A stretch of 64,000 nucleotides of DNA from Chiridota heheva (GCA_020152595.1 JAIGNY010001826.1:275001-339000), one strand, 5' to 3'. Positions 36,791 to 51,033 are shown, counted from the first letter of the stretch. Translations and numbers: made by a program. Notes: generated by a model from the sequence alone, not told the origin.

Positions 36791-36795
36791 GACAG

Positions 36796-39189
36796 TGATC
36801 TTTGTTCCTGTGAACTATTGTCGTGTTACAGTAGCTACAAAAGAGGTTTGAGACCATCCTGGAAGCATTGTGTGTTTCCTTTAATATAACTTTAAAAAAA
36901 AATGAAATTTATTTTTTCCTTTACAATATTTTCAAACTAAAGTATTGTCATTTAATACTGCACAAAACACTCAAAGAAACACTTGAGTTGGTAGGAATTA
37001 TGTGGGGTGGGTAGGGTTACAGCAAACGGACAAGGATGGTACTGTATTTAACCTTATGGAAGGAGGTTCTGTGCAGTATTTGAATAGTTAGTTGCCAAGA
37101 TCATGATATCTTTCATACCACAGTATATTACATGTAGTTACAGTATATATACTTCAGTATGTCTATGGAGTGCACAAGAAATTATTAGTGACTGTTGAGC
37201 AGGGATTGATAATTCACTCATCCAGCTGCTTGGAACAACCCAAAATCATATATAGGCAGTCATATTTTTTTTATGTCTGCCCATCAAACAACCAATTCTC
37301 TAGCCAAAGATTGTATACTGTGCAAAATGTTTAGGGCGCAACAAGATTTTCCTCAAACAACCATAAATGCATAGGTCATTGCCCAGCGGAAACTTCTTTG
37401 GAAATAAAGTGGTTATGTGTTGGCATGCTAGAATGCAAATCTTTTAGGATCAGGGTAGGAGCTGGGGAGGGGGATTTTCCCCTGTATGTCCACCGCTACA
37501 TGTACATACCATTTCCCCTAAAAATAAAATAAGCCAAATTGGACCCCACACGTACATGGCTTGCTCTGCTCACATTCTGTCACCACTAAATACCAGCAGC
37601 TCGCCTTCTCCGGGATCACTCTGAATTTTACTTTTGTCTTCCACTCCTGCCTCGCTTCTCTTATTATTCATGCAACCTTATTGGTTCTTTAAGCTTATGT
37701 GCGTTCCCGTACAGTATGTACAGTAGTACTACAGATACACAATTTGTGGTTGTAGACAGTGATCCTCCTGAGGTAGGAGTCAAGGCAGTTGATTTATAGC
37801 TTGTTTTGACCTCGTTAGTTATTGCTGCAAACTTTATCATGAGTCCTTGACCTATCATGCAACACTTCCTAATCTTTGGGGATAGACCAGTGGATCGTGA
37901 CTATATGCTTTAATTGCTGTACTGTTGTAATTTGTCACCTGTACCAGGGAGTTGTTAAGAACAACTCCCTGCCTGTACAGAAGGATATATTTTTTATACT
38001 GTAGAGGACAGATGTGAAAATAATTCCTGCAATACAACAACCAAGTATAAATGAACAGAAAATAATTTCAACTGTAGTTGAATTGCATTTAGCTGAAAAC
38101 ATGGCTAAATTGAACTCAAGTGCAGTTTTATCAATTGATCAAAATGCAAAGAATCTCGTCTCAAGAAAATTGCTTGACCTTCACCAATAAATCGGATCAT
38201 ACAAGTAATATCACTTCCATGGTGGTAATTAGTTAGCTTGTTGGTGCATGGTCAGTGATTGTGTAAACATTTTGACCTATCAGACATGTTGGAGTGTATT
38301 CTATCTCTGATCTCCACGGTAACACGATATCTGGGCTTTTAAACAGCGAAATGTAAAATTGTCTGAATTTTATTGGAAATTCTTTTACCTTTCTGATTAT
38401 TTTTATAGTTTGAATATGGTTTAATTATTTTGATTGTTAATGTTAAAAAGCCAATCAACCACAATTGATTTTATCCAAAATATAGTATTCCTGTAAATGC
38501 AATAATCACCATTCCTATTTAGTAAACTGATGTCACCATCTTATTGTCATAGCTTTAGCTTGAAAAATGAAATAGGAACTTACAGTTTTATGTACAGTGT
38601 GTCAACGTCATACCTTTTGCTTGAGTGTTCGTTTTATACATTATGTTCAAAATGAAGAAACAAAAAAATAAGATGTACAGTATGTCTAAAAAACAGCTAC
38701 AAAATATTTCAGTGAATGGTGTATCTTTCCATTTTGTGTAACTGATGAAAATGAGATTCCCCTCCTGTTCTCAGTGGGTGTAAAAGATGGGTGACCTTTC
38801 AAAGGAAAGGCGGTCTATGTTTAACGCTAGTCGTCAGTGAGAATTAAAGAAAGATGTCTTTTCTCCCATTTTGAGTGTACTGTATTTCAGGTGACATTCG
38901 CATGTGAGTTATAAATGGAAAGTTATGAATCCAAAACTAATGTTGGTTAAATTAAATTTAATTCTGATTTTAAAAGTTATATGATATATGTGACATTCCC
39001 CAGGGTTATTCCAGAAACTTTTCCCAATTTGTACAGTAATACTGAAATAAAATCAGTGGTGTTAAATTGTCCTATGAAACATTGCAAGATTTGATCTTTC
39101 TAATCTGAATTATGATGTGAGAGATTCAAGCACTGATCATGAGTGTTTGTAACACATGTATTGTCTTGTAAGTGACCCATGTCCCAATT
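36796..39189. other. No gene recognised
   Basis: AT-rich, no supported exon. Only the hairpin at 37945-37971 stands out. Confidence 0.5.
37945..37971. repeat. 12-bp stem, 3-nt loop inverted repeat
   Basis: CAGGGAGTTGTT, then AAG, then AACAACTCCCTG: a perfect hairpin. No U run follows and no known RNA family was recognised. Confidence 0.85.
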
Positions 39190-39375
39190 ACTTTAAGGCG
39201 TTCAAAATATTGGAGAGGGGGGCAACGAGGTCAGGTGACATGTCACGACAATATATGGGGGATTAATGAGGTCGGGTAACGTGATGAAACATGTTTACCA
39301 AATTTTTTTTTTGGGGGGGGGGAATGGGGCTGAAGCCTCTCTAGCCCCCCTTGCTCCGCTGCCCCTGCACTTGAT
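39190..39375. repeat. Interspersed repeat, second copy of the 3640 family
   Basis: Shares 'gaggtcaggtgacatgt', 'aatgaggtc' and the 'cccctgcacttgatt' end with 3640-3800. Includes a T/G homopolymer junction at 39302-39320. Confidence 0.55.
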
Positions 39376-41685
39376 TGTAAAACTGCAACTCTGTATAGCA
39401 TAGCCCAGGTTTTGACAAATCATTCTGATGGCATCTTGACCACCGGGCGTTGAACTCTGTCCAGAAAGAAAATCAGTTTGCTCTGAGAAATTGATGTGAA
39501 TTGATACACATTTAGTGAGAACTGTGCTAAAAAATTGGTTGTTTGACAGGCAGATGGAAATTGACAATGCCTGGGTGTGATTAATAGTTGTCCCAGAATG
39601 GAACGGAATGAGTGTTGTTGAACTTGTCATCCCTGCCTCCTATCATCTCATTTGAAACACACAAGACCTGTTTGAATAAAGTTGAATCATATTTTAATTA
39701 CAAATGTGAACAATTTAAATTGTGTTCGCATTGTGCACAATATGGAGGATTTTTCTTGTTTTTACAGAATAACCACAAAATTGTTTACATAAATAGTTTT
39801 GTTGACAAGCTACATTGACTAAATGATACCCAAAGTTTCAAAATAATGTCACTTCTGAAATAGAATACCTTGCATTTCATTGTGAGAAAGGACGCACTTG
39901 AAAGTGATATTGACTGTCTGCTGCTAAACCAAACAGCAATCAGGATATCCCACAGACAAAGATCACAGCTGTGATTGGTTGTGGTCTTCCCACAGACTCC
40001 AAAAGTCAAAAGTTTTGACTTTTGCCTGGTGTTTTTAGTTTAAGCGATAAGTAGAAAAAAACAGTTTAGATATAATGAAGTATATGTCTTAAAAATAGGA
40101 TGAATGAGTATTTTGTTGATTGCATCAATCCATTCTCTTCGTACCACTTTCGTGATGCTGCTACTTTCTCTACCCTCCATCCCATACCTCTTCTGTTTCC
40201 CCTCCCTTTCCTTGTTTTACAGTGTCAATCCCCTTTTCCTTCAACCCTTATTCCCCTCTGCCATATCATTATGTTTTATTGTACCCTTGTTTCCTTCTGC
40301 CTTCCAATTTTTTGTTCTTTTCATTTGACTCCTCTCACCCTACTCTGCATTATCCCCTTTTCCCTATGTACCTCATTTTCTCCCACCCTGCGGGCAGACC
40401 CATTCCCATTCTACATCTGCTTCCCACCCTTCTAATTTTCTTGTCCTTGGGATAACGTGTACTGTGCCTTTACTGTACCACCCTTTGCTTCCCTAATTAC
40501 ACAGAACAAGGATAAGTTTCATCTACTGTAAACCGCCACAGTCCAACTAAGCATACAGTACTGTACAGGTATGTACAGCTATTTTCAATCACTTTCTCAT
40601 GTTTTTAGTTTAAATGTTGTTTGAAAATGTCCGAAACCCGCGACCTATCCCATTTTATAAAATATCATACTTTTCATCAAAATCCCAAATAATTCAAAAG
40701 TTTGTTGAAGTAAATATTCTTCCCAGTCTTTTGAAAACATTGATTTCAAGGTTGTAAAACTAACTGCCAGAGTTGACCATATCTTCTATAAGCAGTCTCT
40801 AAGTGCAGAAGTCTTATCCAATACCAGTATTTATACCCCTGGAACTATTTATTCCCATGGAATGTTTAATCTTTGTAAATCTTCTATTCTGGTAATTGAA
40901 GAAAATAGAAGGATTTCCTTGGTTGTCAAGTAAAGAAGCATTAAAATAGCCTCAAAGGATGATTTGTAATAACTTTCTCAACTACTATTCTTGTCAACTT
41001 TTGATTGTAATTTTTTTTGTGATTGGTGCTATGCTACCCTGATTTGTAATGGTTGCCATATAAAAGAGACCCTTCCATTGGTTTTCAGGGACACAGCCAA
41101 TTTTGCACTGGATGCATTGAGGTATTTTTTCTTTCTTTGGTTGGAATGTAAACAACCCAACAAAAATACTGTAATGTAGAGGTGTAAAAGTGTAAAACCA
41201 CAACATCGAAAAAGTTAAATAGAACATTCATAGGGTGTAAAGATGTGGTACTCATAATACTGACATTCATTGCAATATTTATAAACATTTTATGAAAGTT
41301 TGAAAGAAGGAAATAAAACAGGGTTTTGTCCACAAATCTTATTGTTCAGAGTCCCCTATGAGTTGAAAATGGTCGAGTTCTAGCTCCCAATAGACTAAAA
41401 AATTAGGTGTGGAGTTTGCCAGCAATTGTTAAATTAGCAAAAAATCAACTTGCTTGCCTGGCAGGAGTATCTGAATTTGTGATTGTTCTGAATGTAAATA
41501 TACATGCAATGCAAATTTTGCTGAAAAATTTGGTATAGTAGTCTCTTCTGGCAGGTCAAGCAAATATCTTAAGTGCATCACAGCCTGAATAAGATTTTTG
41601 GTTGTTCTGGGCAGCCAAATGTACAGTATGATTTGTCCAACCCTGCCCCCTTTTTAATTTCTGGTTATATGTCCCTGAATAATAC
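39376..41685. other. No gene recognised
   Basis: 40145-40440 is strongly pyrimidine-biased and gives Leu/Phe/Pro-rich chance frames. The rest is AT-rich with many TGTACAGTA-like words (for example 40555-40575). Confidence 0.5.
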
Positions 41686-41810
<125 letters not shown>

Positions 41811-42012
41811 CAGTTAAATTCTACACCTTGCTTATGACTTACTTATTTAATTGTGCTTTCAAGTCCTCTTCATAATTTTCTTGTTCTTTGTTTTCTTTAT
41901 ATTTCATGCTTATCTTATTTACACATGTATTTATTTTCTTTATATGCAATTTTGTAAGGCGCATTAGAATAAGTTATTCAGATAATGTGCCATATAAATG
42001 TGTAAACTTAAA

Positions 42013-42793
<781 letters not shown>

Positions 42794-43367
42794 TTGAAGG
42801 ATATTAGTTTAGTGGTCAAGCATGCTCTTTTTATATGAAAGAGGACTTCAAAAGAAACAAAATGGTGAAAAAAAAGCATTTCAAAATCTAAATCAGTTGA
42901 GGAAATATTCAAGTTTAAAGTTTGGTATCATTTCTGTAGAAATGACTGAAATCAGACTAGTTGTAATGTCACAGCCTCAGATTCCTCTAAATCCTGATGT
43001 ATTTTAAAGAAAGTTTATTTAATTTTTTCACTATTTAAATTATTTCTCCTCAAACTTTCATCAGGTGGTATATTATAAATACCCTTCCTATATTCAGTTT
43101 TACTACTTTTTTTAACATATCACTTAGTTTTTAAGCCACAAAATTGCAGGACAAAATATGATAGAATACATCAAGACTGAGGAATCTGAGGCTATGACAT
43201 TACAACTAGTCTGATTTCAGTTGTTTCTCCACAAATGATACCAAACTTTAAACTTAAATATCTTCTTAACAGAATAACAATTTTGAATACTTTCTTCACC
43301 ATTTTTTTTCTTTTGAAGTCCTCTTTGATATAAGATATCATGCTTGACCACTGAGCTAATCCTTTAA
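42794..43367. mobile_element. Foldback MITE, TTAAAGG family, copy 4 (full length)
   Basis: Left edge TTGAAGGATATTAGTTTAGT, right edge ACTGAGCTAATCCTTTAA. It carries the same long inverted arms and AT-rich centre as the copy at 34175, including 'aagccacaaaatt' and 'gaggaatctgaggc'. Confidence 0.87.
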
Positions 43368-44486
43368 CTTACTGTATAAGATGTGAAACTAGAAAATAAT
43401 TGAGCATTGTATCAATGTTTGATATATTGGGTGCTTGGTGTCTAGAGACTTACTCTTGTTTGTACTTGATTCTTATTTTGTGTGATATTACTCACGTTAT
43501 TATTTACTGCAAGCTCAATGGTTGTACACTTGTGGAATTTTCCGCTTTATTTTGTTGGATGATATTCCTAGATATTTGATCTGTATGTTGATGAAATAAC
43601 CCTCTCTGTCATTTTAAGTGTCAAACAAATAAATTAGTTTGATTTCTATCGAATTGAATATGTATATCTATTTGCCCACTTTATCCTTATTCTGAGAAAA
43701 GTTTATGAAGTCATTATAATGAAAATGTTGTTTTAGAATCACTGTAATGTATCCACTTTTGTTGTATTGGAAATCCTGTGACGTGTTTGGTGTTTTGGTG
43801 ATCGATGCATACAAGTTTGTATTTGTTTTCGTGTGGACTTGTAGAGGTTTATATTTATGTCAATACAACTAATGTGGGAGGTGGGGGTGGAGTGAGGGAA
43901 TGTTGTTGAGCTCACCTTTATTGATGTGTTTGTATTGGTTGCTTAGTGATTCAAGTTTTGGTATCACCTAGCAATTTCAAGCCTATGTGAAATAAATGCT
44001 GAAATAGAAATTACTTTAAAGTTATTTTGTCTTTCGGAATTGGTAATTGATCATTCACACTGTTTTATTTAAGGGCCAGATTAAAATGATTTTGATTTAC
44101 TGTATGTGTGCATCTAGTTTTTTAATTTTGTTCCACAGTTGCTTTAAAGGAAAGCACTTAGTCATGGATACTCACAATCAACAAATAGGGCGGAATGAGG
44201 GTAGGGGAGGAGGAGATGTGTTCACCATTTTAAAAGTTGAAATAAAAAGAATAATGAAATGAATGAAATATAGCTATCTTGCTGCTCATGCTGTACTGTA
44301 TGAATTCTACATCTTCAAAGTTCAAATTGTAATTCAGTCATAACCACAAAACTAATTAATGCTACTATTTCCATTTTTAAAGGATGTTCTGGATGTGCTA
44401 CTCAGAATTGTAAGCTCTTTTGAATAAGAAATAGGCAACATAATTGTAGGTCTATATACCTTCCAGCATTGATTGTAAATGTGTGA
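43368..44486. other. No gene recognised
   Basis: Unique-looking AT-rich sequence without supported features. Confidence 0.5.
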
Positions 44487-45130
44487 ATGAAGTTTTGTAT
44501 CCTTTCTCCTTTCCTTACTCCTTCCTCTTCCCATACTCCACTCCTTCCCCTTCGCTTACTCCTTCCCCTTAATCCTTTTCCTTCCCTTACTCCCTCTCCT
44601 TCCTGCCCCCCTCTATTTCCTTTCCTCCTTTCTTTCATTTACTCTTTCCCTTTCCTCCTCCTTTCTCTATTCATTTCTTTATTATACTCATTTCCTTTCC
44701 CTTACTTCTTCCCTTTACCTTGGTCCTTCTCTTTCCATTTTTCCTTCCACTTCCTTTAATCCTTCTCCTTCCCTTGCTCTTTCCCTTGCTCTTTCCTGTG
44801 CTCTTTCCCTTGCTCTTTCCCTTGGCTTTCCCTTTCTTTCCCTGGCTCTTTCCCTTGCTCTTTCCCTGGCTCTTTCCCTTGGTCTTTCTCTTTCTCTTTC
44901 CTGTGCTCTTTTCCATACTCTTTTCCATACTCTTTTCCTTACTCTTACTTCTTCCCTTACTCCTCTCCTTCCCCTTCGCTTACTCTCCTTCTCTTACTCC
45001 TTTCCTTTCACTCTTTCCCCTTCCCTTACTCCCTCTACTCCTTCCCTTACTCCCTGTACTCCTTTCCCTCCCCTTCCCTTTACTGCTTCCTTTTACTTCC
45101 CTCTTCTTTTCTCCTCGTACTTCACTTAGT
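44487..45130. repeat. Polypyrimidine tract with 12-bp TTCCCTTGCTCT units
   Basis: About 640 bp almost free of purines on the + strand. Between 44760 and 44940 a 12-bp unit (TTCCCTTGCTCT and variants with GGCTCT or TGTGCT) is tandemly repeated. The Lys/Gly/Ser-rich minus-strand and Leu/Phe/Pro-rich plus-strand frames are by-products. Homopurine/homopyrimidine mirror sequence can form triplex DNA. Confidence 0.93.
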
Positions 45131-46100
45131 TTTCTTACTGTGACCTTCTTCATCCTTTTCTTTCAGCACTGTGATTTCAGTTTTACCTTAGGTTGATAGA
45201 CTCTCGGCGTCGCTGTGCTTTATAATCTTCCACAAACAAACAGTTTCAGAAGGACTTGTGTTTGATGCTCATGTTCACTTCTGTTATTCTAATCATGCCT
45301 TATACTATATTTATTGATACATGCTTAATTATTGCAATAATAAATTAATTGAAATAACATGGGATTTTAACGTGCATTACAGATTAGGAAGCAAATGGTA
45401 AAATTCTACAAATCTTACATTTTCTCCTCCCCAATAATTACCCTCTCCAGAATTCCTTTCCTCCATCAATTTGCTCTCCCCCACCAATTTTACCCCCATT
45501 AATTTACTCTCCCACTCATTTCTTCTTCACCATTGATTTACCCCCACCCATATCCTCTCTTCTACTGTTTTCCTCCACCATTTCCTTTTCCCCACTGATT
45601 TCCCTTCCTCCAGCATTAAAGATTTGGTTCTCTGTCTTGATTTAAACTTTGACTGGACATACAGTACTATGACAGTCGACTGACAAAGTTCTTTTGATGC
45701 CCACATTGTCACTTGAGTACAAACAGCAAAGGCGAAACAAATTAATAGATGATTTATTGTTGACCTGGGGAATTCCAAAAAGCTTTATGATTTACGTTCA
45801 CCAAATGAAATGTTTGATGTACAGTAGTGCCTATCATCGAATGCTTGGTTATTCTTCTTCTTCCAATTAAGTACAGGTCTCTAATTGGAGTATTAACATA
45901 CTTTGAACTAGATGCGTTCTCGGCACGAGGTACATATAACAAAATTCAGAATAGCAAAGTGGAAATGCAGGGGCACGAACTGTAGGAATTCATATTACTG
46001 TACATGTTTATAGTATAACAACAAGTTGAAATTCTGCGACTTCATTCTGAGAATTCATTCTTTTGAAGTCCTTTCATGTGTATACTTTATTCAGTTATGC
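45131..46100. other. No gene recognised
   Basis: 45420-45610 is again CT-rich ('ctcccccaccaattttaccc'-type words). No supported exon. Confidence 0.5.
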
Positions 46101-46329
46101 TTAAAGGATCAGTTCAGTGGTCAAGCATGTTTATCTTATATGAAAGAGTACTTTAAAAGAAACAACTGGTCTGATTTCAGTCGTTTCTACAGAAGTTATA
46201 CCAAACTTTAAGCTTGCATATCTCCTTAACGGAACAAGATTTGTTGAATGCTTTCTTCACTATTTTGTTTCTTTTGAAGTCCTTTTTCATATAAGATGGA
46301 CATGCCTGACCACTGAACTAATCCTTTAA
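46101..46329. mobile_element. Foldback MITE, TTAAAGG family, copy 5 (centre deleted)
   Basis: A 229-bp version that keeps both outer arms (TTAAAGGATCAGTTCAGTGG and CCACTGAACTAATCCTTTAA) but lost most of the left inner arm and the whole centre. TTAA is at both edges. A typical internally deleted derivative. Confidence 0.88.
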
Positions 46330-47821
46330 TAACCAGTACATACATGTACATGTACAGTAATAGATAATCTGTATTTGTTTCATTGAACTGTAAGCTGAGA
46401 ATTTTACTAACTTTTTCAGCCATCCGAAAGACCTGAAAATGAGACACTGATTTAGGTGTACTGTACCTCAACTTGACATTATTTTACATTTAACTAATCA
46501 AACTATCAAACTTATTCAAAACTATTTTGAAGTGTTTTTTACTTAAAACTTTTTACAATTCGTAATAAAAAGCATCTTTCATCAATCAATGTAAGGTCCA
46601 CCTGCGATGAGTCACTTACAGGCAACCACCCATTAAGCACCACTGGAGCCTTACTGCGCTCTCAACAGCTTAGGCTTTCTTCCATGGATATGATCCACTG
46701 CCTCTTTTGTGCTCCCAGGGAGCATATTGATTAAGAAGAGGAAGAGATGCTTGAAACATGCATTCACAGGACTGGTCTATAACCCTAGGTCCCATTTTAG
46801 AATAAGCTTTATGTATACATGCCTCAATTTCTCCCCATTCAACGCTTGTTTACTTCTCCATTCAAGTTATATAACAGTGTTGATGGAGGATTTACCTTTC
46901 CTTGTGGCTGGGAAACTTCTAATTTGGTGATAAATTGGTTGGTAATCAAGCAGCAGAGTGTGAGAGGAAATTGCTTGTTGTGTTCTGTATGTCATGTTGA
47001 AATAAGGCTAGCTTAGAGAATGTTAGGTTATATATAGCAGTGAGCTGTTATTTACATCAGGTTAACTGCTTTATGTACATCACTAGAAAAATGATACATG
47101 ACAAACATAATGTGAGTTATGTTTATGTGACAAAAGACATTGCGTTGATTTTGTAAAGCTTTAATCGTTTATATACACTACCATATTTCCAATAGATTTA
47201 ATCACGTGACTCTTAACTCAACTGGACTCAATTTTGCAGGGCATCAGTGTCGTTGCGTTTCACTCGTCTTCACACAGCTCAGTCACATCACACGTACAAC
47301 AAACATACTACATGCTATACTACCAGTACCAGTTCAGCGAATTTTACTAAGTGCAATTCTATGGTCGCTTCAAATTTTATTTCATATTTTCCTTAAGTTT
47401 TATATTTTCATTGGGTATACGATAAGGTTAACGATAGCTGTATGTTCGTCATACTCAGAAAAAACCTGCACACCTGATATTAAGTGCTCGCTGCAAATCC
47501 TAGTGTGAACCGTAGGTTGAAACTGTCACGTCGTACAGCAGAAACTTTGAACGTTGATCAAGGTCAGTTGGAAATTGGGAAAATGTCTTTTTATTCTCCC
47601 GCACACATCCATTAGTGCAACCAAGGGCACAGCAAGATTCTGGCATAATTATCTTACAAAAATAATCTTATATAACAACATACAAACGTTTACAAGTCTA
47701 ATTAAGTGTACAGCAGGCGACAATGGCATTGCCCGACGATGTAAACAAAGTCATGTGACCTTGAGACGTCAGCTGAAACACCTTTATTGGAATTGTCAGA
47801 TCAGTTTCAGATAATCAACTA
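46330..47821. other. No gene recognised
   Basis: 46325-46370 is rich in TACATGTACAGTA-type words; 46590-46740 looks like unclassified repeat. The frames at 47206-47814 lack splice-consistent or family support. Confidence 0.45.
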
Positions 47822-48266
47822 ATTACTATCATCATTCTATCACTCTTGCCTACTTTCCAGCTCCCCTGCTCCTCTCTGCCAACATGCAACACCGATCTCT
47901 CGATCAAGCATATCCTCTTAACCTGTCCCATATACCTGGACACCAGATCACAAGTCTCTCTCCCTCCCATCTCCATTTCTGATCTTTTCAAGCACAATCC
48001 TATCTCAAACTTTATAACTTTTCTCTGCAACAGCATTTTATTCCACCTGATCTAAACCTCCCTTTCCTTCCCTTCTCTGCCTTACCTTCCTCATCCTCCT
48101 TTTGTTACCGTAACTTTTTTCCCTTATTCACCTTCTCTCCTTCGTTCCCTCTATCCATCCTGTTTTCCCTCTCTGTCCTGACTCAAGCACCTTAGTTTTT
48201 AACACCCTCTTGGAACATTTACCTCCGACTGTCGCGGTGCTGTTAAAAATAACAAACCAAACCAAC
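47822..48266 (+). mobile_element. I-like LINE, 3' end fragment (second element)
   Basis: A 5'-truncated tail. The frame at 47846-48052 contains C-N-T-D-L-S-I-K-H-I-L-L-T-C-P-I-Y, the CCHC-like C-terminal motif seen after the RNase H of I-type LINEs. Then comes a pyrimidine-rich UTR and the terminal GTCGCGGTGCTGTTAA followed by an AACAAACC-type tail. Related to, but distinct from, the element at 15940. Confidence 0.78.
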
Positions 48267-48621
48267 TATCATATTAAAAGTGGCATAATGTCTCTTGAAT
48301 TTATTGAAATACTTTTGAGAAACTATTTTTTGTAACATTTTATTTTCCATTTTCCGCACTTAAAAAGAAGAATACAAAAAACAACGTAGTTTTCAAGAAA
48401 CGTTATATGGCTTAAATCTTGTTGAAATGATCAGTTTTCTGTTTATATAGTTTTCTCACCAATGATGATGTACAGTATGTTTCTAAACTAATATTTTACC
48501 ACACCTGTGAGTTGCAATGTAACGTACATTTGCATGGTTTCAAAAGAATTCTGACCAATGAAAAATATGTCTCGTGTCACGTGTCCCCATGCAATAAGTG
48601 TATGTGATGGCGTAAGTAGGG

Positions 48622-48637
48622 GGCATATGCCCCCAAA
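48622..48637. repeat. 16-bp perfect palindrome
   Basis: GGGGGCATATGCCCCC, identical on both strands. Confidence 0.85.
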
Positions 48638-48693
48638 CTCTGAGATAAATTCAAGCAAAAGTGATAAGCATATTTGTAGAGCTGTGACCGTTT

Positions 48694-48751
48694 AGCTTTT
48701 TCTTTTTGCTGCCCAAATATGATATTTGGGCAGCAAAAAAAAAAAAAAGCT
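48694..48751. repeat. Long hairpin, stem up to 27 bp, single-base centre
   Basis: TTTTTGCTGCCCAAATAT (48703-48720), one G, then ATATTTGGGCAGCAAAAA. Pairing extends outward through AGCTTTTT/AAAAAGCT with slippage in the A run. No known RNA family recognised. Confidence 0.85.
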
Positions 48752-50829
48752 TGAAAAGCTGAAAAATGTCAGCGCCATTGTTTGCTTGTACAGTAGATTG
48801 CAAAATTAGACTGTTTAAAGGTACCGGATAATGCTTCTAAATCCTGATTAGAGTCTTGTCAAATAAAAGCAATACAAAATTGACTCCCTTCTGTCAAATT
48901 TTGACATAAAGGAGATAAATTATTTTAAAGATGTCTATATGTTAGTAAAGGGAATAAAGGCTCAATTTCTGTCTTGATTTGTAAGATCATGCATTATTTT
49001 TCACAGAATGACCCAAAACAATAATTTATTTCCAGAGGTTCTAACGTTGCAGGACCGCCATCAGTCTATTGTGTAGTCCCTAATTACAAACAAATCTGCT
49101 GTTTCAAAATGCCTGTTAATTACAGTGGGAAGCAAGTAACTGCATACAAAGCCAAGTAGCCTCGTTTTAGAATAAATTGGTTCCAATTGTTCGTTTGGAT
49201 TGAGGCAGGAAACGGTCTCTCCAGGAAGCCATTGGGTTCCTACAATAACTCATCCTCTACCATGGTCAGGTCACGACTGCCTGCACCTGTGGATGACGAT
49301 GGTAGTTAGGAATGGTGAGACCAGATGTGGTCATTATTTGTTGATGTATTAAAGGGATATGAAAGATGATAGATTTTGACTGTTTGGAAGAGGTCCTAAT
49401 TTAAAACACCTGAGGTTTCTGTCCAGTACTTCTGTTCAACTTTTTAGTAAAATTGTAGTGGCCAGGAAGTCACAACTAATAAGTTTCCATTAATGTGATA
49501 TGGAAATGTAAGATTTTGTTATGTGTAGGTAATTCTTTAAAAACTGGAAGATAAAAGAGACTGAGGGATGGGTAGAATGGGGGTCCTGATTCACTAATTC
49601 TTTAGAAATGATGTGGTCTATTTGCATAAGTTCCATCCACTTTTTGGATGATGACATCACAATCTACTGTTAGACCTCTACTGTGTGGAATATTAGGTAT
49701 GCTAATAACGGGTGTCCCCCACCAGGCCCCCCCCTCCTCCCCTTACCCCCTCCACCAACACACACACACAGAAAAACCACCTTTGCTTCACTACTGCAGA
49801 TTTTGACACAGTTATTTGGAAGTTCTTTTATCGTATTTGCTACACCTGGCCCCTACATGTAACTAGCTGGACTCTGGGTTTGTACAATCATGGTTTGGCT
49901 GGATCTGGGTTGCTGTAGCTGAACCTTGTGTGGGATGGACCCTAGGTTTTCAAGGCCTTTGTTACAAATTTAAAACATGGACAGGACTAGACTGTCCTAG
50001 CAGCTTGTTCCAAGTTCCTAGCAGATGCTGTTAAATTCCCAATTCATAACCAATTCTCCTGAAAGTTTGTGCAATAAACATGGTTTCTAAGAGATTTACA
50101 GCAATGTAGTAGCTAGTGAAGCCTCTCCTCATGTCCAAAAACTTCTAATACTGCCAACAAGCAATAATGTGTTAGTTTTTTGCCCATAGACAACAGATGA
50201 ATAGGAATTTGATGATGTGATTGCCCTTTGCAGGAAATGACTAGCAGATAAGTGTTTAGAACGTCTGGTGATATATGTCTACTATTTTCTTTAACAAAAA
50301 CCACTGTAAATTATGACCCTGCTGGCAGAAGTAACCTGCAAGGTTTTGGGAGATTATTTCCACTATTGTCCATGTGTCAGGGCATGCCACCTTTTGAATT
50401 GACAATATAGTTTCGTCATAATCAGGTCATTGGGGTTTGTGGGTGACAGAGAGTTCTTATTTAACACTGACTAGTTTTTTTGCATCACTGTTTGTTTAGA
50501 ATTTTTAAAAAGTGCGTAAGAATAACCACCAATATTTAACTGAAGTTGACTTCTCTCCCATATTCAAATATGTATATGACCTATTTTATGTGTTTGAAAA
50601 TAAATTTTGTATTGTTTTCTTCTGCATTATTGTGGGCCACCCAGTAAGGCTAAGACTTGTACCTTAGATTCTAATGAGGGTAATTTCACTAGGCTTCACA
50701 TGAGATTTTGACCCTTTTGCAGAACGATGTCAGATGGTGATAAATGCTGTATCTTCATCAGATAATAGTGTTTTCAGTTTTGGTAAATGATGTAATAAAA
50801 AAGCTAGATCCATCCGAGACATATCCCCA

Positions 50830-51029
50830 GTTCTCATGGCACAAGCGGATGAGAGTACACTGCTACCCCTGGATAGGACGCCAGTCCATCGCAGATTAAC
50901 TCAGCACTCTACTGATTTTACAGCTGGGTGGACTGAAGCAAGTAGAGTAAAGTGTCTTGGTCAAGGACACAATGCAGCGCTCATGGCGCGAATTCAACTC
51001 TGTATCTTTCAAATACGAGCATAACTCCA
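50830..51029 (-). mobile_element. tRNA-derived SINE
   Basis: Contains 'gctacccctggataggacgc', 'cagctgggtggactgaagca', 'taaagtgtcttggtcaagga' and 'cacaatgcagcgc', a text typical of tRNA-related SINEs in marine invertebrates. The tRNA-like head is on the minus strand, with a degenerate B box (GAGTTGAATTCGCG) near 50986-50999. The TTAA element at 51034 inserted right at its end. Confidence 0.6.
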
Positions 51030-51033
51030 TTAA

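Larger units (their letters stand above)
48267..50829. other. No gene recognised
   Basis: Apart from the palindromes at 48622-48637 and 48694-48751 and a CT/AC-rich patch at 49720-49770, no feature is supported. Confidence 0.5.

Noticed and set aside
44402..45196. Lys/Gly/Ser-rich (minus) and Leu/Phe/Pro-rich (plus) frames
   Set aside because: By-products of the polypyrimidine tract and its 12-bp repeat; no start, splice or family support.
47206..47814. Two adjacent plus-strand frames as a gene
   Set aside because: No domain, no convincing splice sites, and composition like the surrounding non-coding DNA.
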